A program made the position numbers and the translations under genes. A stretch of 11,282 nucleotides of DNA from Spirochaetaceae bacterium (GTDB taxonomy: Bacteria; Spirochaetota; Spirochaetia; B11-G9), in contig JAUVLL010000064.1 in assembly GCA_030600745.1 (NCBI GenBank), positions 1-11,282 on the forward strand. The letters are read 5' to 3'. This document shows, in pieces, positions 1 through 7,461 of the stretch (position 1 is the first letter of the stretch; each line of letters opens with the position of its first letter). The notes below the pieces were generated by a model. The model had not been told where the DNA came from. It searched no databases and saw nothing but the letters and a program-made list of their open reading frames with translations.

Positions 1-16
1 AAAGTTTCAGACAAGG

Positions 17-100
17 CTGGTCGCCAACAAGTTGGCCTGGTCACAAACAAGTTTGTTGCTCGGCTATGCGGCCAGAGCTGCTCGCCTATGCATCCAAAGG
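17..100. repeat. Tandem hairpin repeat array upstream of kce
   Basis: Two adjacent 20-bp units lie at 17-36 and 37-56. Both begin CTGGTC and continue into a 14-base dyad: GCCAACAAGTTGGC at 23-36 and ACAAACAAGTTTGT at 43-56. The differences between the two dyads are compensatory, with G-C becoming A-T at the outer pair and C-G becoming A-T at the third pair, so base pairing is kept. A third hairpin pairs GCTCGGC (58-64) with GCCAGAGC (71-78), with one bulged A. Two 22-base units at 57-78 and 79-100 match at about 17 positions. The stretch is GC-richer than its surroundings and all three forward frames are open to about base 109. It looks like a REP-type or other dispersed intergenic element, or possibly a folded mRNA segment. 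It could also overlap the 3' end of an upstream gene, since one frame stops at 109-111. The dispersed nature is inferred; only one copy is visible. Confidence 0.55.
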
Positions 101-114
101 AGACAAAGTAAGTA

Positions 115-942
115 ATGGAAAAGCTGATAATAACAGCTGCAATTTGCGGTGCTGAAGTTTCAAAAGAAGATAATCCGGCGTTGCCTGTAAGTGCTTTGGA
201 ACTAGCGGAAGCAGCTTTGGAAGCGGAAAAAGCCGGGGCCTCTATTATTCATCTGCACGTACGGGATGAGGAAGGTCAACCTACTCAAAATCTTAACTAT
301 TTTGAAAAAGCTTTTGATGCAATGAAAGAGATTGGTGTGACGGCAATTATTCAACCCTCTACCGGGGGAGCTGCAGGAATGACGTGGAAGGAGAGGATTC
401 AGCCTGTATCTCTTAATCCGGAAATGGCTACCCTTGACTGCGGGACTGTGAATTTTGGAGAAGAAATTTTTGTAAACGATCTTCCTTTAATGCGAAAGTT
501 TGCAGAAGAGATGAAAAAGAGAAATATTCTTCCTGAACTTGAATGTTTTGATGCAGGAAATATTAATAATGCCCTTCAGCTGAATAAAGAGGGACTTCTT
601 TCTGATCATCTGCACTTTGATCTGGTTCTCGGAGTTCCCGGGGCACTTCCGGCATCTGTAAAAACTCTTCTCTTTATGGTGGAGCTTCTTCCTCCCGGAG
701 CAACATGGACTGCAGCAGGTATTGGCAGGTGGCAGTTACCTGTGGCAATACATACGATTCTGATGGGCGGACATGTAAGAGTCGGGTTTGAAGATAATAT
801 CTATTATTCGAAAGGAGTGCTGGCAGATAGCAATGCGCAACTTGTCAGCCGTGTGGTCAGGATTGCAAAAGAAACAGGCAGGGAGATTGCCTCTCCTTCA
901 GAAGCCAGAAAAATACTGAATATCAGGAAAGGAAGGAAATAA
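115..942 (+). CDS. kce: 3-keto-5-aminohexanoate cleavage enzyme (BKACE family)
   Basis: The enzyme condenses 3-keto-5-aminohexanoate with acetyl-CoA, giving acetoacetate and 3-aminobutyryl-CoA in cytoplasmic lysine fermentation. The 275-residue protein has the usual length and TIM-barrel layout of the BKACE (DUF849) family. The Zn2+-binding HLH pair is H46 and H48 in HLHVRD, and a late acidic ligand is E226 in the GHVRVGFEDN motif. R222, D227, S82 (PSTGG) and E14 (CGAE) match the active-site positions known for the Cloacimonas Kce, with a four-residue offset at the C-terminal end. The chosen ATG is preceded by AAAGGAG at 96-102. The gene abuts kdd with no spacing (TAA at 940-942, ATG at 943), so the two are surely co-transcribed. 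BKACE members vary in substrate, but the adjacent kdd and nearby kamA make the lysine-pathway assignment strong. Confidence 0.95.
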   Translation: MEKLIITAAICGAEVSKEDNPALPVSALELAEAALEAEKAGASIIHLHVRDEEGQPTQNLNYFEKAFDAMKEIGVTAIIQPSTGGAAGMTWKERIQPVSLNPEMATLDCGTVNFGEEIFVNDLPLMRKFAEEMKKRNILPELECFDAGNINNALQLNKEGLLSDHLHFDLVLGVPGALPASVKTLLFMVELLPPGATWTAAGIGRWQLPVAIHTILMGGHVRVGFEDNIYYSKGVLADSNAQLVSRVVRIAKETGREIASPSEARKILNIRKGRK

Positions 943-1977
943 ATGAAAGAAGGAAACATTTTTGGACTCCATAGAGTTATCACACCGGAGGGGGTCCTGC
1001 CCCAGCCTGCAGAGAAGATCGACAACACAATGGACATCTATGACAATGAGATTCTTATAGATGTCGAGACCCTGAATATCGATTCGGCCAGTTTTACACA
1101 GCTGAAAAATGCTGCTGCAGGGGATGTAGTGAAGATCAAATCGATGATCATGGAAATTGTAAATGAGAGAGGAAAAATGCAGAATCCTGTAACAGGGTCC
1201 GGCGGGATGCTGATAGGGACAGTTGCAGGAATCGGGGACAAACTTCAGGATAGAGATCTTAAGGTGGGGGACAAAATTGTGAGCCTCGTTTCATTGTCTC
1301 TGACTCCTCTTAAGATAGAAAAGATAACAAGAGTGATGACTGATATTGATCAGGTCCATGTAGAAGCTCAGGCAATTCTTTTTGAGTCCGGGATCTATGC
1401 AAAGCTCCCGGATGATATGGAAGAAACTCTTGCCCTTGCTGTTCTGGATGTTGCAGGTGCTCCTGCCCAGACAGCGAAGCTGGTTAAATCCGGAGATACT
1501 GTCCTTATAATCGGGGCAGGGGGAAAATCCGGACTTCTGTGTCTTCATGAGGCAAAAAAGAGGGCCGGCGTCAGCGGTACAGTAATAGGTATGTCTCACA
1601 GTAATGCCGGAATTGGAAGAGTCAAAGAAACAGGCCTTGCGGATATCATTATACAGGGAGATGCATCAAAACCTGTTGAACTCTATGATAAGATAATGGA
1701 AGCCACAAACGGCAGACTTGCTGATGTAGTTATCAATAATGTTAATATTCCAAATACCGAGATGGGATCAATACTCTCAACCAGGGAGGATGGGGTCCTT
1801 TACTTCTTCAGTATGGCTACAAGTTTTACAAAGGCCGCCCTGGGGGCGGAAGGTATCGGTAAGGATATCAATATGATCATTGGAAACGGTTATACCAGGA
1901 ACCATGCAGCCATAACACTTCAGGTGCTGGAAGAAAACCCGGTGCTAAGAAAGATGTTCAAGGAGCTTTATACTTAG
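943..1977 (+). CDS. kdd: L-erythro-3,5-diaminohexanoate dehydrogenase
   Basis: The enzyme oxidatively deaminates L-erythro-3,5-diaminohexanoate to 5-amino-3-oxohexanoate with NAD(P)+, supplying the substrate of Kce. The 344-residue protein has the length of the Kdd family. Its N-terminal domain (about 1-140) resembles a zinc-less, medium-chain-dehydrogenase-like fold, with GTVAGIGDK at 92-100 and VGDKIVSL at 108-115. A Rossmann nucleotide-binding loop, VLIIGAGGKSG, sits at 187-197. The start immediately follows the kce stop and is preceded by AAGGAAGG inside the end of kce, which suggests translational coupling. No frameshift or missing motif is seen. The identity rests on the characteristic N-terminal sequence together with the kce neighbour; a generic alcohol dehydrogenase is unlikely. 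Confidence 0.94.
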   Translation: MKEGNIFGLHRVITPEGVLPQPAEKIDNTMDIYDNEILIDVETLNIDSASFTQLKNAAAGDVVKIKSMIMEIVNERGKMQNPVTGSGGMLIGTVAGIGDKLQDRDLKVGDKIVSLVSLSLTPLKIEKITRVMTDIDQVHVEAQAILFESGIYAKLPDDMEETLALAVLDVAGAPAQTAKLVKSGDTVLIIGAGGKSGLLCLHEAKKRAGVSGTVIGMSHSNAGIGRVKETGLADIIIQGDASKPVELYDKIMEATNGRLADVVINNVNIPNTEMGSILSTREDGVLYFFSMATSFTKAALGAEGIGKDINMIIGNGYTRNHAAITLQVLEENPVLRKMFKELYT

Positions 1978-2018
1978 ATATAGTTAAATTAAGTGAAAAA
2001 AAGGAGGGTAGGAAAATT

Positions 2019-3227
2019 ATGAAGAAAGCACCATCTGGCGAATACATTAATTATGAGAGGGCAGTAAACCTATTAACTGACCTTGTTAAGATTGAAAGTC
2101 CCTATTTCCATGAGGCAGAAATAATGGATTATACTTATTCATGGCTGCAGAAGAGGGGGCTGCCCGCAACCTACCATCACTATCATGAAAGTAAAATAAC
2201 TAATTTCAAAGGTACAAATGTTGTAGGAGAGCTAACTGGCAGTGAGGAAGGTCCGACTGTACTTTTAAACGGACATCTGGATACGGTACAGATTTGTGAT
2301 GGTTGGACAAAGGATCCTCTCGGGGCCAAAATTGAAGGAGGTAAATTATATGGGGTGGGCGCATTGGATATGAAGGGTGGAGACACGGCGATCATGCTGG
2401 CCGTTGAAGCCTTCGCAGCCACTGTCCCCCAGTTTAATGGAAAAGTCCAATATACCTTCGTTAGTGACGAAGAAGGACCATATGGACTTGGTACGGATGC
2501 TCTTATTGTGGATAACATCATTAGCGATGTCGATGTGGCTATAGTCACTGAACCTAGTTCGGGTTTCTGTGGAATTGAGTTTCCATGTCTCTGCCTCGGT
2601 GCAAGGGGTGGATGGAATTACAAAGTATCTATTACGGGCAAAAGTGCGCACGCGGCAAACCCCGAAAAGGGCATTAATGCTATTACTGAAGCTTCCCGAC
2701 TTATCTGTGAACTTGAAAAAGCTGAACTTAAAGTACACCCGAAACTTGGGAAGGGAGCTCTTTGTGTGATCGATATTGAGGGTGGAGGAGCGGCTTGCTC
2801 AGTAGCCGACAAGGCTGTTTTTTCAATATTCCGCCATGTAATAATAGGAGAAGACAGAGATTATTTAATAAAAGAAGTAGAAGATGCGGCCGAAAGAGCA
2901 GGAGTAAAAGGACGTTTATCGATAAAATTCCGGGACGCACCCAACCCGGACAGTGTCGGGTTTCAGCCTTATGTAGTATCTGAAAGTAATCCTTATACAA
3001 AAGCGTTTAAAGAGAGCATTTTGGATGCTACCGGTGAAGACCCTCATATCGCATATTTTTCAAGTATGGGCGACTTCAATTACCTGGGGTCCAGAAGCAG
3101 ACTTCCTACATATATTTTCGGTCCAAATGGGCAAAATTACCATAGTGCTGATGAATATGTCGAATTGGATTCTGTAGTAAAAACAGGGGAGGTGATTTAC
3201 GATTATTTGAAACGGATTTTAATATAA
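2019..3227 (+). CDS. M20 family metallopeptidase (ArgE/DapE/CPG2-like)
   Basis: This is a dinuclear-zinc amidohydrolase or peptidase of the M20 family, 402 residues long with no visible signal peptide, so probably cytoplasmic. The full metal and catalytic set is visible: H86 with D88 (GHLDT), bridging D117 (ALDMKGGD), catalytic E151 and ligand E152 (SDEEGP), E178 (VTEP) and H375 (NYHSADEYV). The dimerisation-domain motif GKSAHAANPEKG is at 207-218, with H211 expected to complete the partner active site. A strong ribosome site, AAGGAGGG (2001-2008), precedes the ATG. The gene is 41 bases after kdd and 24 before the antiporter gene. The family includes deacetylases, succinyl-diaminopimelate desuccinylases and dipeptidases, and sequence alone does not choose between them. 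From context I infer release of lysine, or of an acylated lysine or beta-lysine derivative, at low confidence. Confidence 0.87.
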   Translation: MKKAPSGEYINYERAVNLLTDLVKIESPYFHEAEIMDYTYSWLQKRGLPATYHHYHESKITNFKGTNVVGELTGSEEGPTVLLNGHLDTVQICDGWTKDPLGAKIEGGKLYGVGALDMKGGDTAIMLAVEAFAATVPQFNGKVQYTFVSDEEGPYGLGTDALIVDNIISDVDVAIVTEPSSGFCGIEFPCLCLGARGGWNYKVSITGKSAHAANPEKGINAITEASRLICELEKAELKVHPKLGKGALCVIDIEGGGAACSVADKAVFSIFRHVIIGEDRDYLIKEVEDAAERAGVKGRLSIKFRDAPNPDSVGFQPYVVSESNPYTKAFKESILDATGEDPHIAYFSSMGDFNYLGSRSRLPTYIFGPNGQNYHSADEYVELDSVVKTGEVIYDYLKRILI

Positions 3228-3251
3228 AAGAATATAATAGAGGAGTTTTTT

Positions 3252-4694
3252 ATGAATGATAATGATATTAAGAAAACAGAAAATAAAGTTCCTGGTTTTG
3301 GTTCATCTTTGTTTGTACTGTTATTTTTATTTGTTGCAATGGCTATATCGGTAATGTGGCTTAGTATTCCTGTACACATAACATTGATTCTGACCATAGT
3401 TGTAGCAACTATTGTGGCCATGAGATCCGGGTATACGTGGAAGGAAGTACAGAATGGCATTCTCTATGGAGCTGATCTGGCCATGCTCCCCATGCTGATC
3501 CTTATGGTTATCGGAGTTGTAATAGGAACATGGGTTGCTTCGGGAACAATACAGACCATTATCTACTATGGTCTATTAATCTTAAGACCCTCCTATTTTC
3601 TACTGGCAGCCGCAATTATTGTGGGTCTTACTTCTATGGCAACAGGCAGCTCATACACATCAGGCGGTACAGTTGGAGTGGCAATGATGGGAATCGGTTT
3701 GGGCCTTGGTGTTCCACCAGCCATGACTGCAGGAGCAGTTATCAGCGGGGCAATAATTGGTGATAAAATGTCGCCCCTTTCAGATTCAACCAACCTTGCA
3801 GCAGCAGTTGCAGAGGCAGACCTATTTGATCATATCAAGAGTATGATGTACACAACAGGACCTGCTTTTGGTATTGCACTTCTGTTATACTGGGTCATGG
3901 GATTTTTTGTAGTAAAGGGTTCAGCTGACACCACTCAGGTAGATCTTATCCTTACAACCCTGAAAGATAACTTTGTAATCAATCCAATTATGCTGCTTCC
4001 GCCGGTTGTTGTTATTGTGCTTGCGGCAAAAAAGTTTCCGTCTCTTCCAGCAATGATTATTGGTGCCCTTGTTGCAGCAGTACTTGCCATGATTTATCAG
4101 GGCGCAACAATCACTTCAATAACAAACGTTATGAATTACGGTTATTCCGGCAATACAGGTGTTGCAGTAGTTGATAAATTGGTGAGCAGGGGGGGGCTAC
4201 AGTCGATGATGTGGACAGTATCCCTTGGATTTATCGGAGTGGGACTGGGTGGTATTCTTGAAAAAACCAGAATGCTTGAATCCTTTCTCATGAAACTATC
4301 CGGTTTACTAAAAACATCAGGGGGGGTAATTGCCTCTACTGTCGTTTCGGCAATATTACTTAACCTTGCTACTGCAAGTCAGTATATGTCTATTATTATT
4401 ACGGGTCGAATGATGATTCCTGAATATAGAAAGAAAAAACTTCTTCCAAGGGTACTTTCGAGAACACTCGAAGATGCTGGAACAGTTTTTTCACCAATGG
4501 TTCCCTGGGGTTTATGCGGAGTCTTCTTTACAGGTGCTCTGGGTGTCCCAACCACAGAATATTTCCCCTATGTTTTTCTTGCATTGATAGTACCTATCAT
4601 AGCAGTTATCTATGGTTTTACAGGTGCCGCGGTATGGTATGAGGATGGAAAAATTGACGATCCGACTGCTTACAGCAAACAAAAACTGCAATAG
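3252..4694 (+). CDS. nhaC: NhaC-family Na+/H+ antiporter
   Basis: This is an integral inner-membrane secondary transporter of 480 residues, the usual NhaC length, with roughly 11-12 hydrophobic segments. The first runs from about residue 18 to 37, and the last ends near residue 465. The family signature is a Gly/Ser-rich stretch (SMATGSSYTSGGT, 128-140) followed by GDKMSPLSDSTN (170-181), whose acidic and Ser/Thr residues are expected in the ion path. The ATG follows AGGAG at 3241-3245. It is the last gene of the kce operon and is followed by a terminator. NhaC relatives include Na+/H+ exchangers and organic-substrate antiporters such as the malate/lactate carrier MleN. Here it may import lysine, export amine or acid products, or use a sodium gradient; the choice is inference. 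Confidence 0.9.
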   Translation: MNDNDIKKTENKVPGFGSSLFVLLFLFVAMAISVMWLSIPVHITLILTIVVATIVAMRSGYTWKEVQNGILYGADLAMLPMLILMVIGVVIGTWVASGTIQTIIYYGLLILRPSYFLLAAAIIVGLTSMATGSSYTSGGTVGVAMMGIGLGLGVPPAMTAGAVISGAIIGDKMSPLSDSTNLAAAVAEADLFDHIKSMMYTTGPAFGIALLLYWVMGFFVVKGSADTTQVDLILTTLKDNFVINPIMLLPPVVVIVLAAKKFPSLPAMIIGALVAAVLAMIYQGATITSITNVMNYGYSGNTGVAVVDKLVSRGGLQSMMWTVSLGFIGVGLGGILEKTRMLESFLMKLSGLLKTSGGVIASTVVSAILLNLATASQYMSIIITGRMMIPEYRKKKLLPRVLSRTLEDAGTVFSPMVPWGLCGVFFTGALGVPTTEYFPYVFLALIVPIIAVIYGFTGAAVWYEDGKIDDPTAYSKQKLQ

Positions 4695-4746
4695 TCTCAG
4701 ATATTTGATAATTTACTCTGGAGAATATTCGGGCTTTTGAATAATA

Positions 4747-4793
4747 TACTGTCTGGTTGCTAAAGATAAACTGGCATCCGGACAGTGTTTTTT
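4747..4793 (+). terminator. Rho-independent terminator after nhaC
   Basis: ACTGTCTGG (4748-4756) pairs with CCGGACAGT (4778-4786) as a 9-bp stem with one G-U pair, across a 21-base loop. A run of six T residues follows at 4788-4793. It lies 53 bases past the nhaC stop, so it separates the kce operon from kamA. The long loop makes it a slightly unusual but credible terminator. Confidence 0.75.
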
Positions 4794-4813
4794 AACAAAT
4801 TGATTCAATACTT

Positions 4814-4843
4814 TTGAGGCTTTTGCGCTGTACATGATATTAT
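4814..4843 (+). promoter_or_regulatory. Candidate sigma-70-type promoter for kamA
   Basis: TTGAGG and TATTAT are separated by 18 bases, downstream of the terminator and on the kamA strand. If used, the transcript would start near 4850 and carry a leader of about 180 bases that includes the 4854-4931 inverted repeat. This is consensus matching only, in AT-rich DNA, and the alternative at 4955-4983 would give a much shorter leader. Confidence 0.35.
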
Positions 4844-5033
4844 CTGGTTTTTGGCTTTTTGCGTCGGTTTACTATGGTTATTTTAGAGAAGAGCTACTTT
4901 TAAATTCAAAATGTGTTACATCGCAAAAAGCTGTTTAATAGAGATAGAAAAATGTTTTAAGTATTATGTAGATTTTTTATGCTTAGTGTACTATTAAAAT
5001 GTTCAGGAAATTTTACTCCTGGAGGAGAATCCT

Positions 5034-6314
5034 ATGGTGGAATATACAAAGGTTAACTACAAAGAGATTCCTCTGTTTAAGGATGTAACAGAGGAACAGT
5101 GGAACGACTGGCACTGGCAGATGGGGAATGTTATAACGGATATCAAAACTTTGGATAAGGTAGTAGATATTGATAAGAAGGAGTATTCTGATCTTGAGAA
5201 AACTCTTTCCAAATTCAAGATGGCTATTACTCCCTATTATGCTTCTCTTATGGACAAAAGTTATAAATTATGTTCTGTTCGCCTGCAGGCAATTCCTCAA
5301 ATTGCAGAGCTGCATGATGATCCTTCAGATATGGATGATCCTCTTCATGAGGATGTTGATTCCTCTGTCCCGGGATTGACACATAGATATCCTGACAGGG
5401 TGTTACTTCTTGTTACCGATATCTGTTCCATGAATTGCAGGCACTGTACAAGACGAAGGATTGTTGGTCAAAAAGATAATAATTTGTCATGGGATAATAT
5501 TCAGAGGGCTGTGGATTATATAAAAGAACATACCGAAGTAAGGGATGTTCTCCTGTCCGGGGGAGATCCCTTTACTCTTGCAGACAGTTCCCTGGAGAAA
5601 ATAATTGCAGCTATAAGGGAGATTCCTCATGTTGAGATTATTAGAATTGGAACCAGAACACCTGTAGTAATGCCAATGAGAGTTACAGATGACCTTGTGA
5701 ATATGCTGAAGAAGTATCACCCCATCTATGTTAATACTCATTTTAATCACTATAAAGAAATTACTCATGAGGCAAAAGAAGCTTGTGAGAAGATGGCAAA
5801 TGCAGGAATACCTGTTGGGAATCAGAGTGTACTGCTTAGGAATGTAAATGATTGCCCGAGGATAATGAAGAAACTAGTTCATGAACTCTTGAAGATTAGA
5901 GTAAAACCCTACTATCTTTATCAGTGTGACCTTTCAAAGGGCATATCACATTTCAGGGTTTCTATTTCCAAGGGTATTGAAATAATTGAGTCGCTTAGAG
6001 GGCATACAACAGGTATGGCTGTTCCTACTTATGTTGTGGACGCTCCCGGAGGGGGAGGGAAGATTCCCTTATCCCCAAATTACCTTCTATCTCACTCAGA
6101 TAAAAGGTATGTACTTCGTAATTATGAGGGAGTTATTACAACGTATACTCAGCCTTCAAATATTTTTTCTGACTGCTGGTGTGAGCTCTGTAAAAACAAT
6201 GAGTATGGACCTCTCGATGGAGTAGCCAAACTTTTAAATGGTGAGAAGCTTGCCCTTGAACCAAAGGATCTGGCCCGTAGACATCGGAATGGGCATAGCC
6301 ATAACAATGAATAA
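5034..6314 (+). CDS. kamA: Lysine 2,3-aminomutase (radical SAM, PLP)
   Basis: The enzyme interconverts L-lysine and L-beta-lysine, the first step of the pathway, using a [4Fe-4S] cluster, S-adenosylmethionine and PLP. The radical-SAM motif is C131-x3-C135-x2-C138 (CSMNCRHC), followed by a GGDP motif near 176-179 (LLSGGDPF). PLP lysine K343 lies in APGGGGKIP, and substrate-binding aspartates D299 (YQCD) and D336 (VVDAPGG) are present. Structural-zinc cysteines are C274, C381, C383 and C386. All of these sit at a constant +6 offset from the clostridial enzyme (K337, D293, D330, C125/129/132, C268, C375/377/380), which strongly supports a genuine lysine 2,3-aminomutase rather than an EpmB-type paralogue. 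At 426 residues it is full length. GGAGGAG (5021-5027) precedes the ATG. It overlaps the next gene by 8 bases. Confidence 0.97.
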   Translation: MVEYTKVNYKEIPLFKDVTEEQWNDWHWQMGNVITDIKTLDKVVDIDKKEYSDLEKTLSKFKMAITPYYASLMDKSYKLCSVRLQAIPQIAELHDDPSDMDDPLHEDVDSSVPGLTHRYPDRVLLLVTDICSMNCRHCTRRRIVGQKDNNLSWDNIQRAVDYIKEHTEVRDVLLSGGDPFTLADSSLEKIIAAIREIPHVEIIRIGTRTPVVMPMRVTDDLVNMLKKYHPIYVNTHFNHYKEITHEAKEACEKMANAGIPVGNQSVLLRNVNDCPRIMKKLVHELLKIRVKPYYLYQCDLSKGISHFRVSISKGIEIIESLRGHTTGMAVPTYVVDAPGGGGKIPLSPNYLLSHSDKRYVLRNYEGVITTYTQPSNIFSDCWCELCKNNEYGPLDGVAKLLNGEKLALEPKDLARRHRNGHSHNNE

Positions 6315-7359
6315 GAATAATCTGCTGCAACTGACACTGGAAAACAGTGTCAGTTGTCTGGCTATTGTTGGTCTTGCAAAAAATGCTGGGAAGACTGTAG
6401 CTTTGAATACTCTTATCAGGGAAGCTGGAGAAGCTGATGTAAAACTTGCTGTTGCCTCTTATGGCAGAGATGGTGAGGATATAGATGTAATAACCCTGAA
6501 AAAGAAGCCTCTGATCTTTATTCCCCCAAATACATATTTTGTTACAGCAGAGAAGCTGTTTGAAAAAAGCAGTCTCCAGGGATCGATTGTTATAGATACG
6601 GAGATGGATACTCTTCTGGGAAGAGTAAAGATATATAAAAGTGGAGTCATAGGAGACAGTGTTGAACTCGCGGGGGTTAACAGGGGTTCCAGGATGATGA
6701 AAATAAAAGAACTTCTTCCCGGGGATACTGAACTGTTTCTAATAGACGGAGCTCTGGACCGCCGCAGTTCAGCAATACCTTCTCTTTCACATGGAATGGT
6801 GCTGGCTACAGGAGCTGTTGTGGGGAATACCGTAGATCTGATAGTTCAGCGTACAATGGATGAGGTGGGGCGAATTACTCTGCCTCCCTGCCTTGATGAG
6901 CAGATATCTCTTACGGCAGGTAGAATTCTTGGGAGTGGCAAATCGGGTTTAATCCGGAATGGAGAAATAATTACTCTTACAGATAATTCCTTTGGTAAAA
7001 CTATTGTTCCTTCTCGTTATCGGGTAGAATCCGGGGATTCCCTTGTTTATAGCGGGGCTTTAACTGATTCAGCAGCAGAAGAGATTATCTACGAATACAG
7101 AGCATTGGATTGTACCCTGATTGTCAGGGATGGTACCCGTATATTTATCAGTAGAAGAAATATGAATCTACTGATAAAAAACAGAATCAGATTATGCGTC
7201 TATGAACCGATTAAACTTATAGCCCTTACAGTTAACCCCTACAGTCCCTATGATTTCAGGGTTGATTCAGATCTGCTGCTGGATAACATGAGAGAGTCTT
7301 TGAGGAAGGCTGATATCGAAATACCGGTGTTTAATGTTTTGTCGAAAGATTATCTATAG
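6307..7359 (+). CDS. kamB: KamB-like P-loop protein (lysine 5,6-aminomutase reactivation)
   Basis: This is a cytoplasmic protein of 350 residues. In lysine-fermentation clusters the gene directly after kamA encodes KamB, which with the MutS-like ATPase KamC is annotated as a reactivating factor for the B12-dependent lysine 5,6-aminomutase KamDE. Visible features are a P-loop-like GLAKNAGKT at 22-30, a loop with RDGEDID at 54-60, and a Walker B-like LFLIDGALDRRS at 143-154. Five rather than four residues separate the two glycines of the P-loop. I chose the ATG at 6307 because it sits in ATGAATAA with the kamA stop, implying coupled translation. The frame stays open upstream to 6238, and an ATG at 6289 is possible. 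No kamC follows. The name rests on position and the P-loop signature, while the function is family knowledge. Confidence 0.8.
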   Translation: MNKNNLLQLTLENSVSCLAIVGLAKNAGKTVALNTLIREAGEADVKLAVASYGRDGEDIDVITLKKKPLIFIPPNTYFVTAEKLFEKSSLQGSIVIDTEMDTLLGRVKIYKSGVIGDSVELAGVNRGSRMMKIKELLPGDTELFLIDGALDRRSSAIPSLSHGMVLATGAVVGNTVDLIVQRTMDEVGRITLPPCLDEQISLTAGRILGSGKSGLIRNGEIITLTDNSFGKTIVPSRYRVESGDSLVYSGALTDSAAEEIIYEYRALDCTLIVRDGTRIFISRRNMNLLIKNRIRLCVYEPIKLIALTVNPYSPYDFRVDSDLLLDNMRESLRKADIEIPVFNVLSKDYL

Positions 7360-7402
7360 AAACAATGTTTCATTTAGTTCTAAATTTACTTGGTTTTACA
7401 GC

Positions 7403-7440
7403 ATTGACTTGACTTTACAATATTGACTTGACTTTACAAT
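7403..7440. repeat. Perfect 19-bp tandem duplication (putative operator)
   Basis: ATTGACTTGACTTTACAAT occurs at 7403-7421 and again, identical, at 7422-7440. Each copy contains two overlapping TTGACT hexamers, one of which (7428-7433) is the best -35 box for the following gene pair. Direct repeats overlapping a promoter, upstream of a winged-helix protein, suggest an autoregulatory binding site. That role is inferred. Confidence 0.7.
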
Positions 7441-7456
7441 AAATGTGTATTATGAT
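7428..7456 (+). promoter_or_regulatory. Promoter of the AbiE-like pair
   Basis: TTGACT (7428-7433), an ideal 17-base spacer and TATGAT (7451-7456) form a near-consensus promoter. Transcription would begin at about 7462-7465, on top of the first ATG of the next gene, so the mRNA would be leaderless or translation starts further in. Other TTGACT copies in the duplicated block give alternative -35 boxes at poorer spacing. Confidence 0.65.
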
Positions 7457-7461
7457 AAGAT

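Larger units (their letters stand above)
4695..5033. other. 339-base intergenic region before kamA
   Basis: No gene is seen here. It holds a terminator for the upstream operon (4747-4793), a candidate promoter TTGAGG (4814-4819), 18 bases, TATTAT (4838-4843), and a weaker candidate TTTTAA (4955-4960), 17 bases, TATGCT (4978-4983). A perfect 10-bp inverted repeat pairs GCTTTTTGCG (4854-4863) with CGCAAAAAGC (4922-4931). A small hairpin, CAGGA (5004-5008) with TCCTG (5017-5021), abuts the kamA ribosome site. I see no match to the lysine or cobalamin riboswitch consensus. Confidence 0.6.

Noticed and set aside
1..111. C-terminal end of an upstream protein gene in frame 1
   Set aside because: All three frames are open through the hairpin repeats and the peptide resembles no expected neighbour such as KamE, so it is not called as a gene, though it cannot be excluded.
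7359..7385. Two adjacent small hairpins after kamB (GAAAC/GTTTC and ATTTAG/CTAAAT) as a terminator
   Set aside because: The stems are only 5-6 AT-rich pairs and no T-run follows, so termination is not convincing.
7403..7440. Tandem 19-bp copies as a minimal CRISPR array
   Set aside because: The copies are directly adjacent with no spacers, only two are present, and no cas genes are seen.
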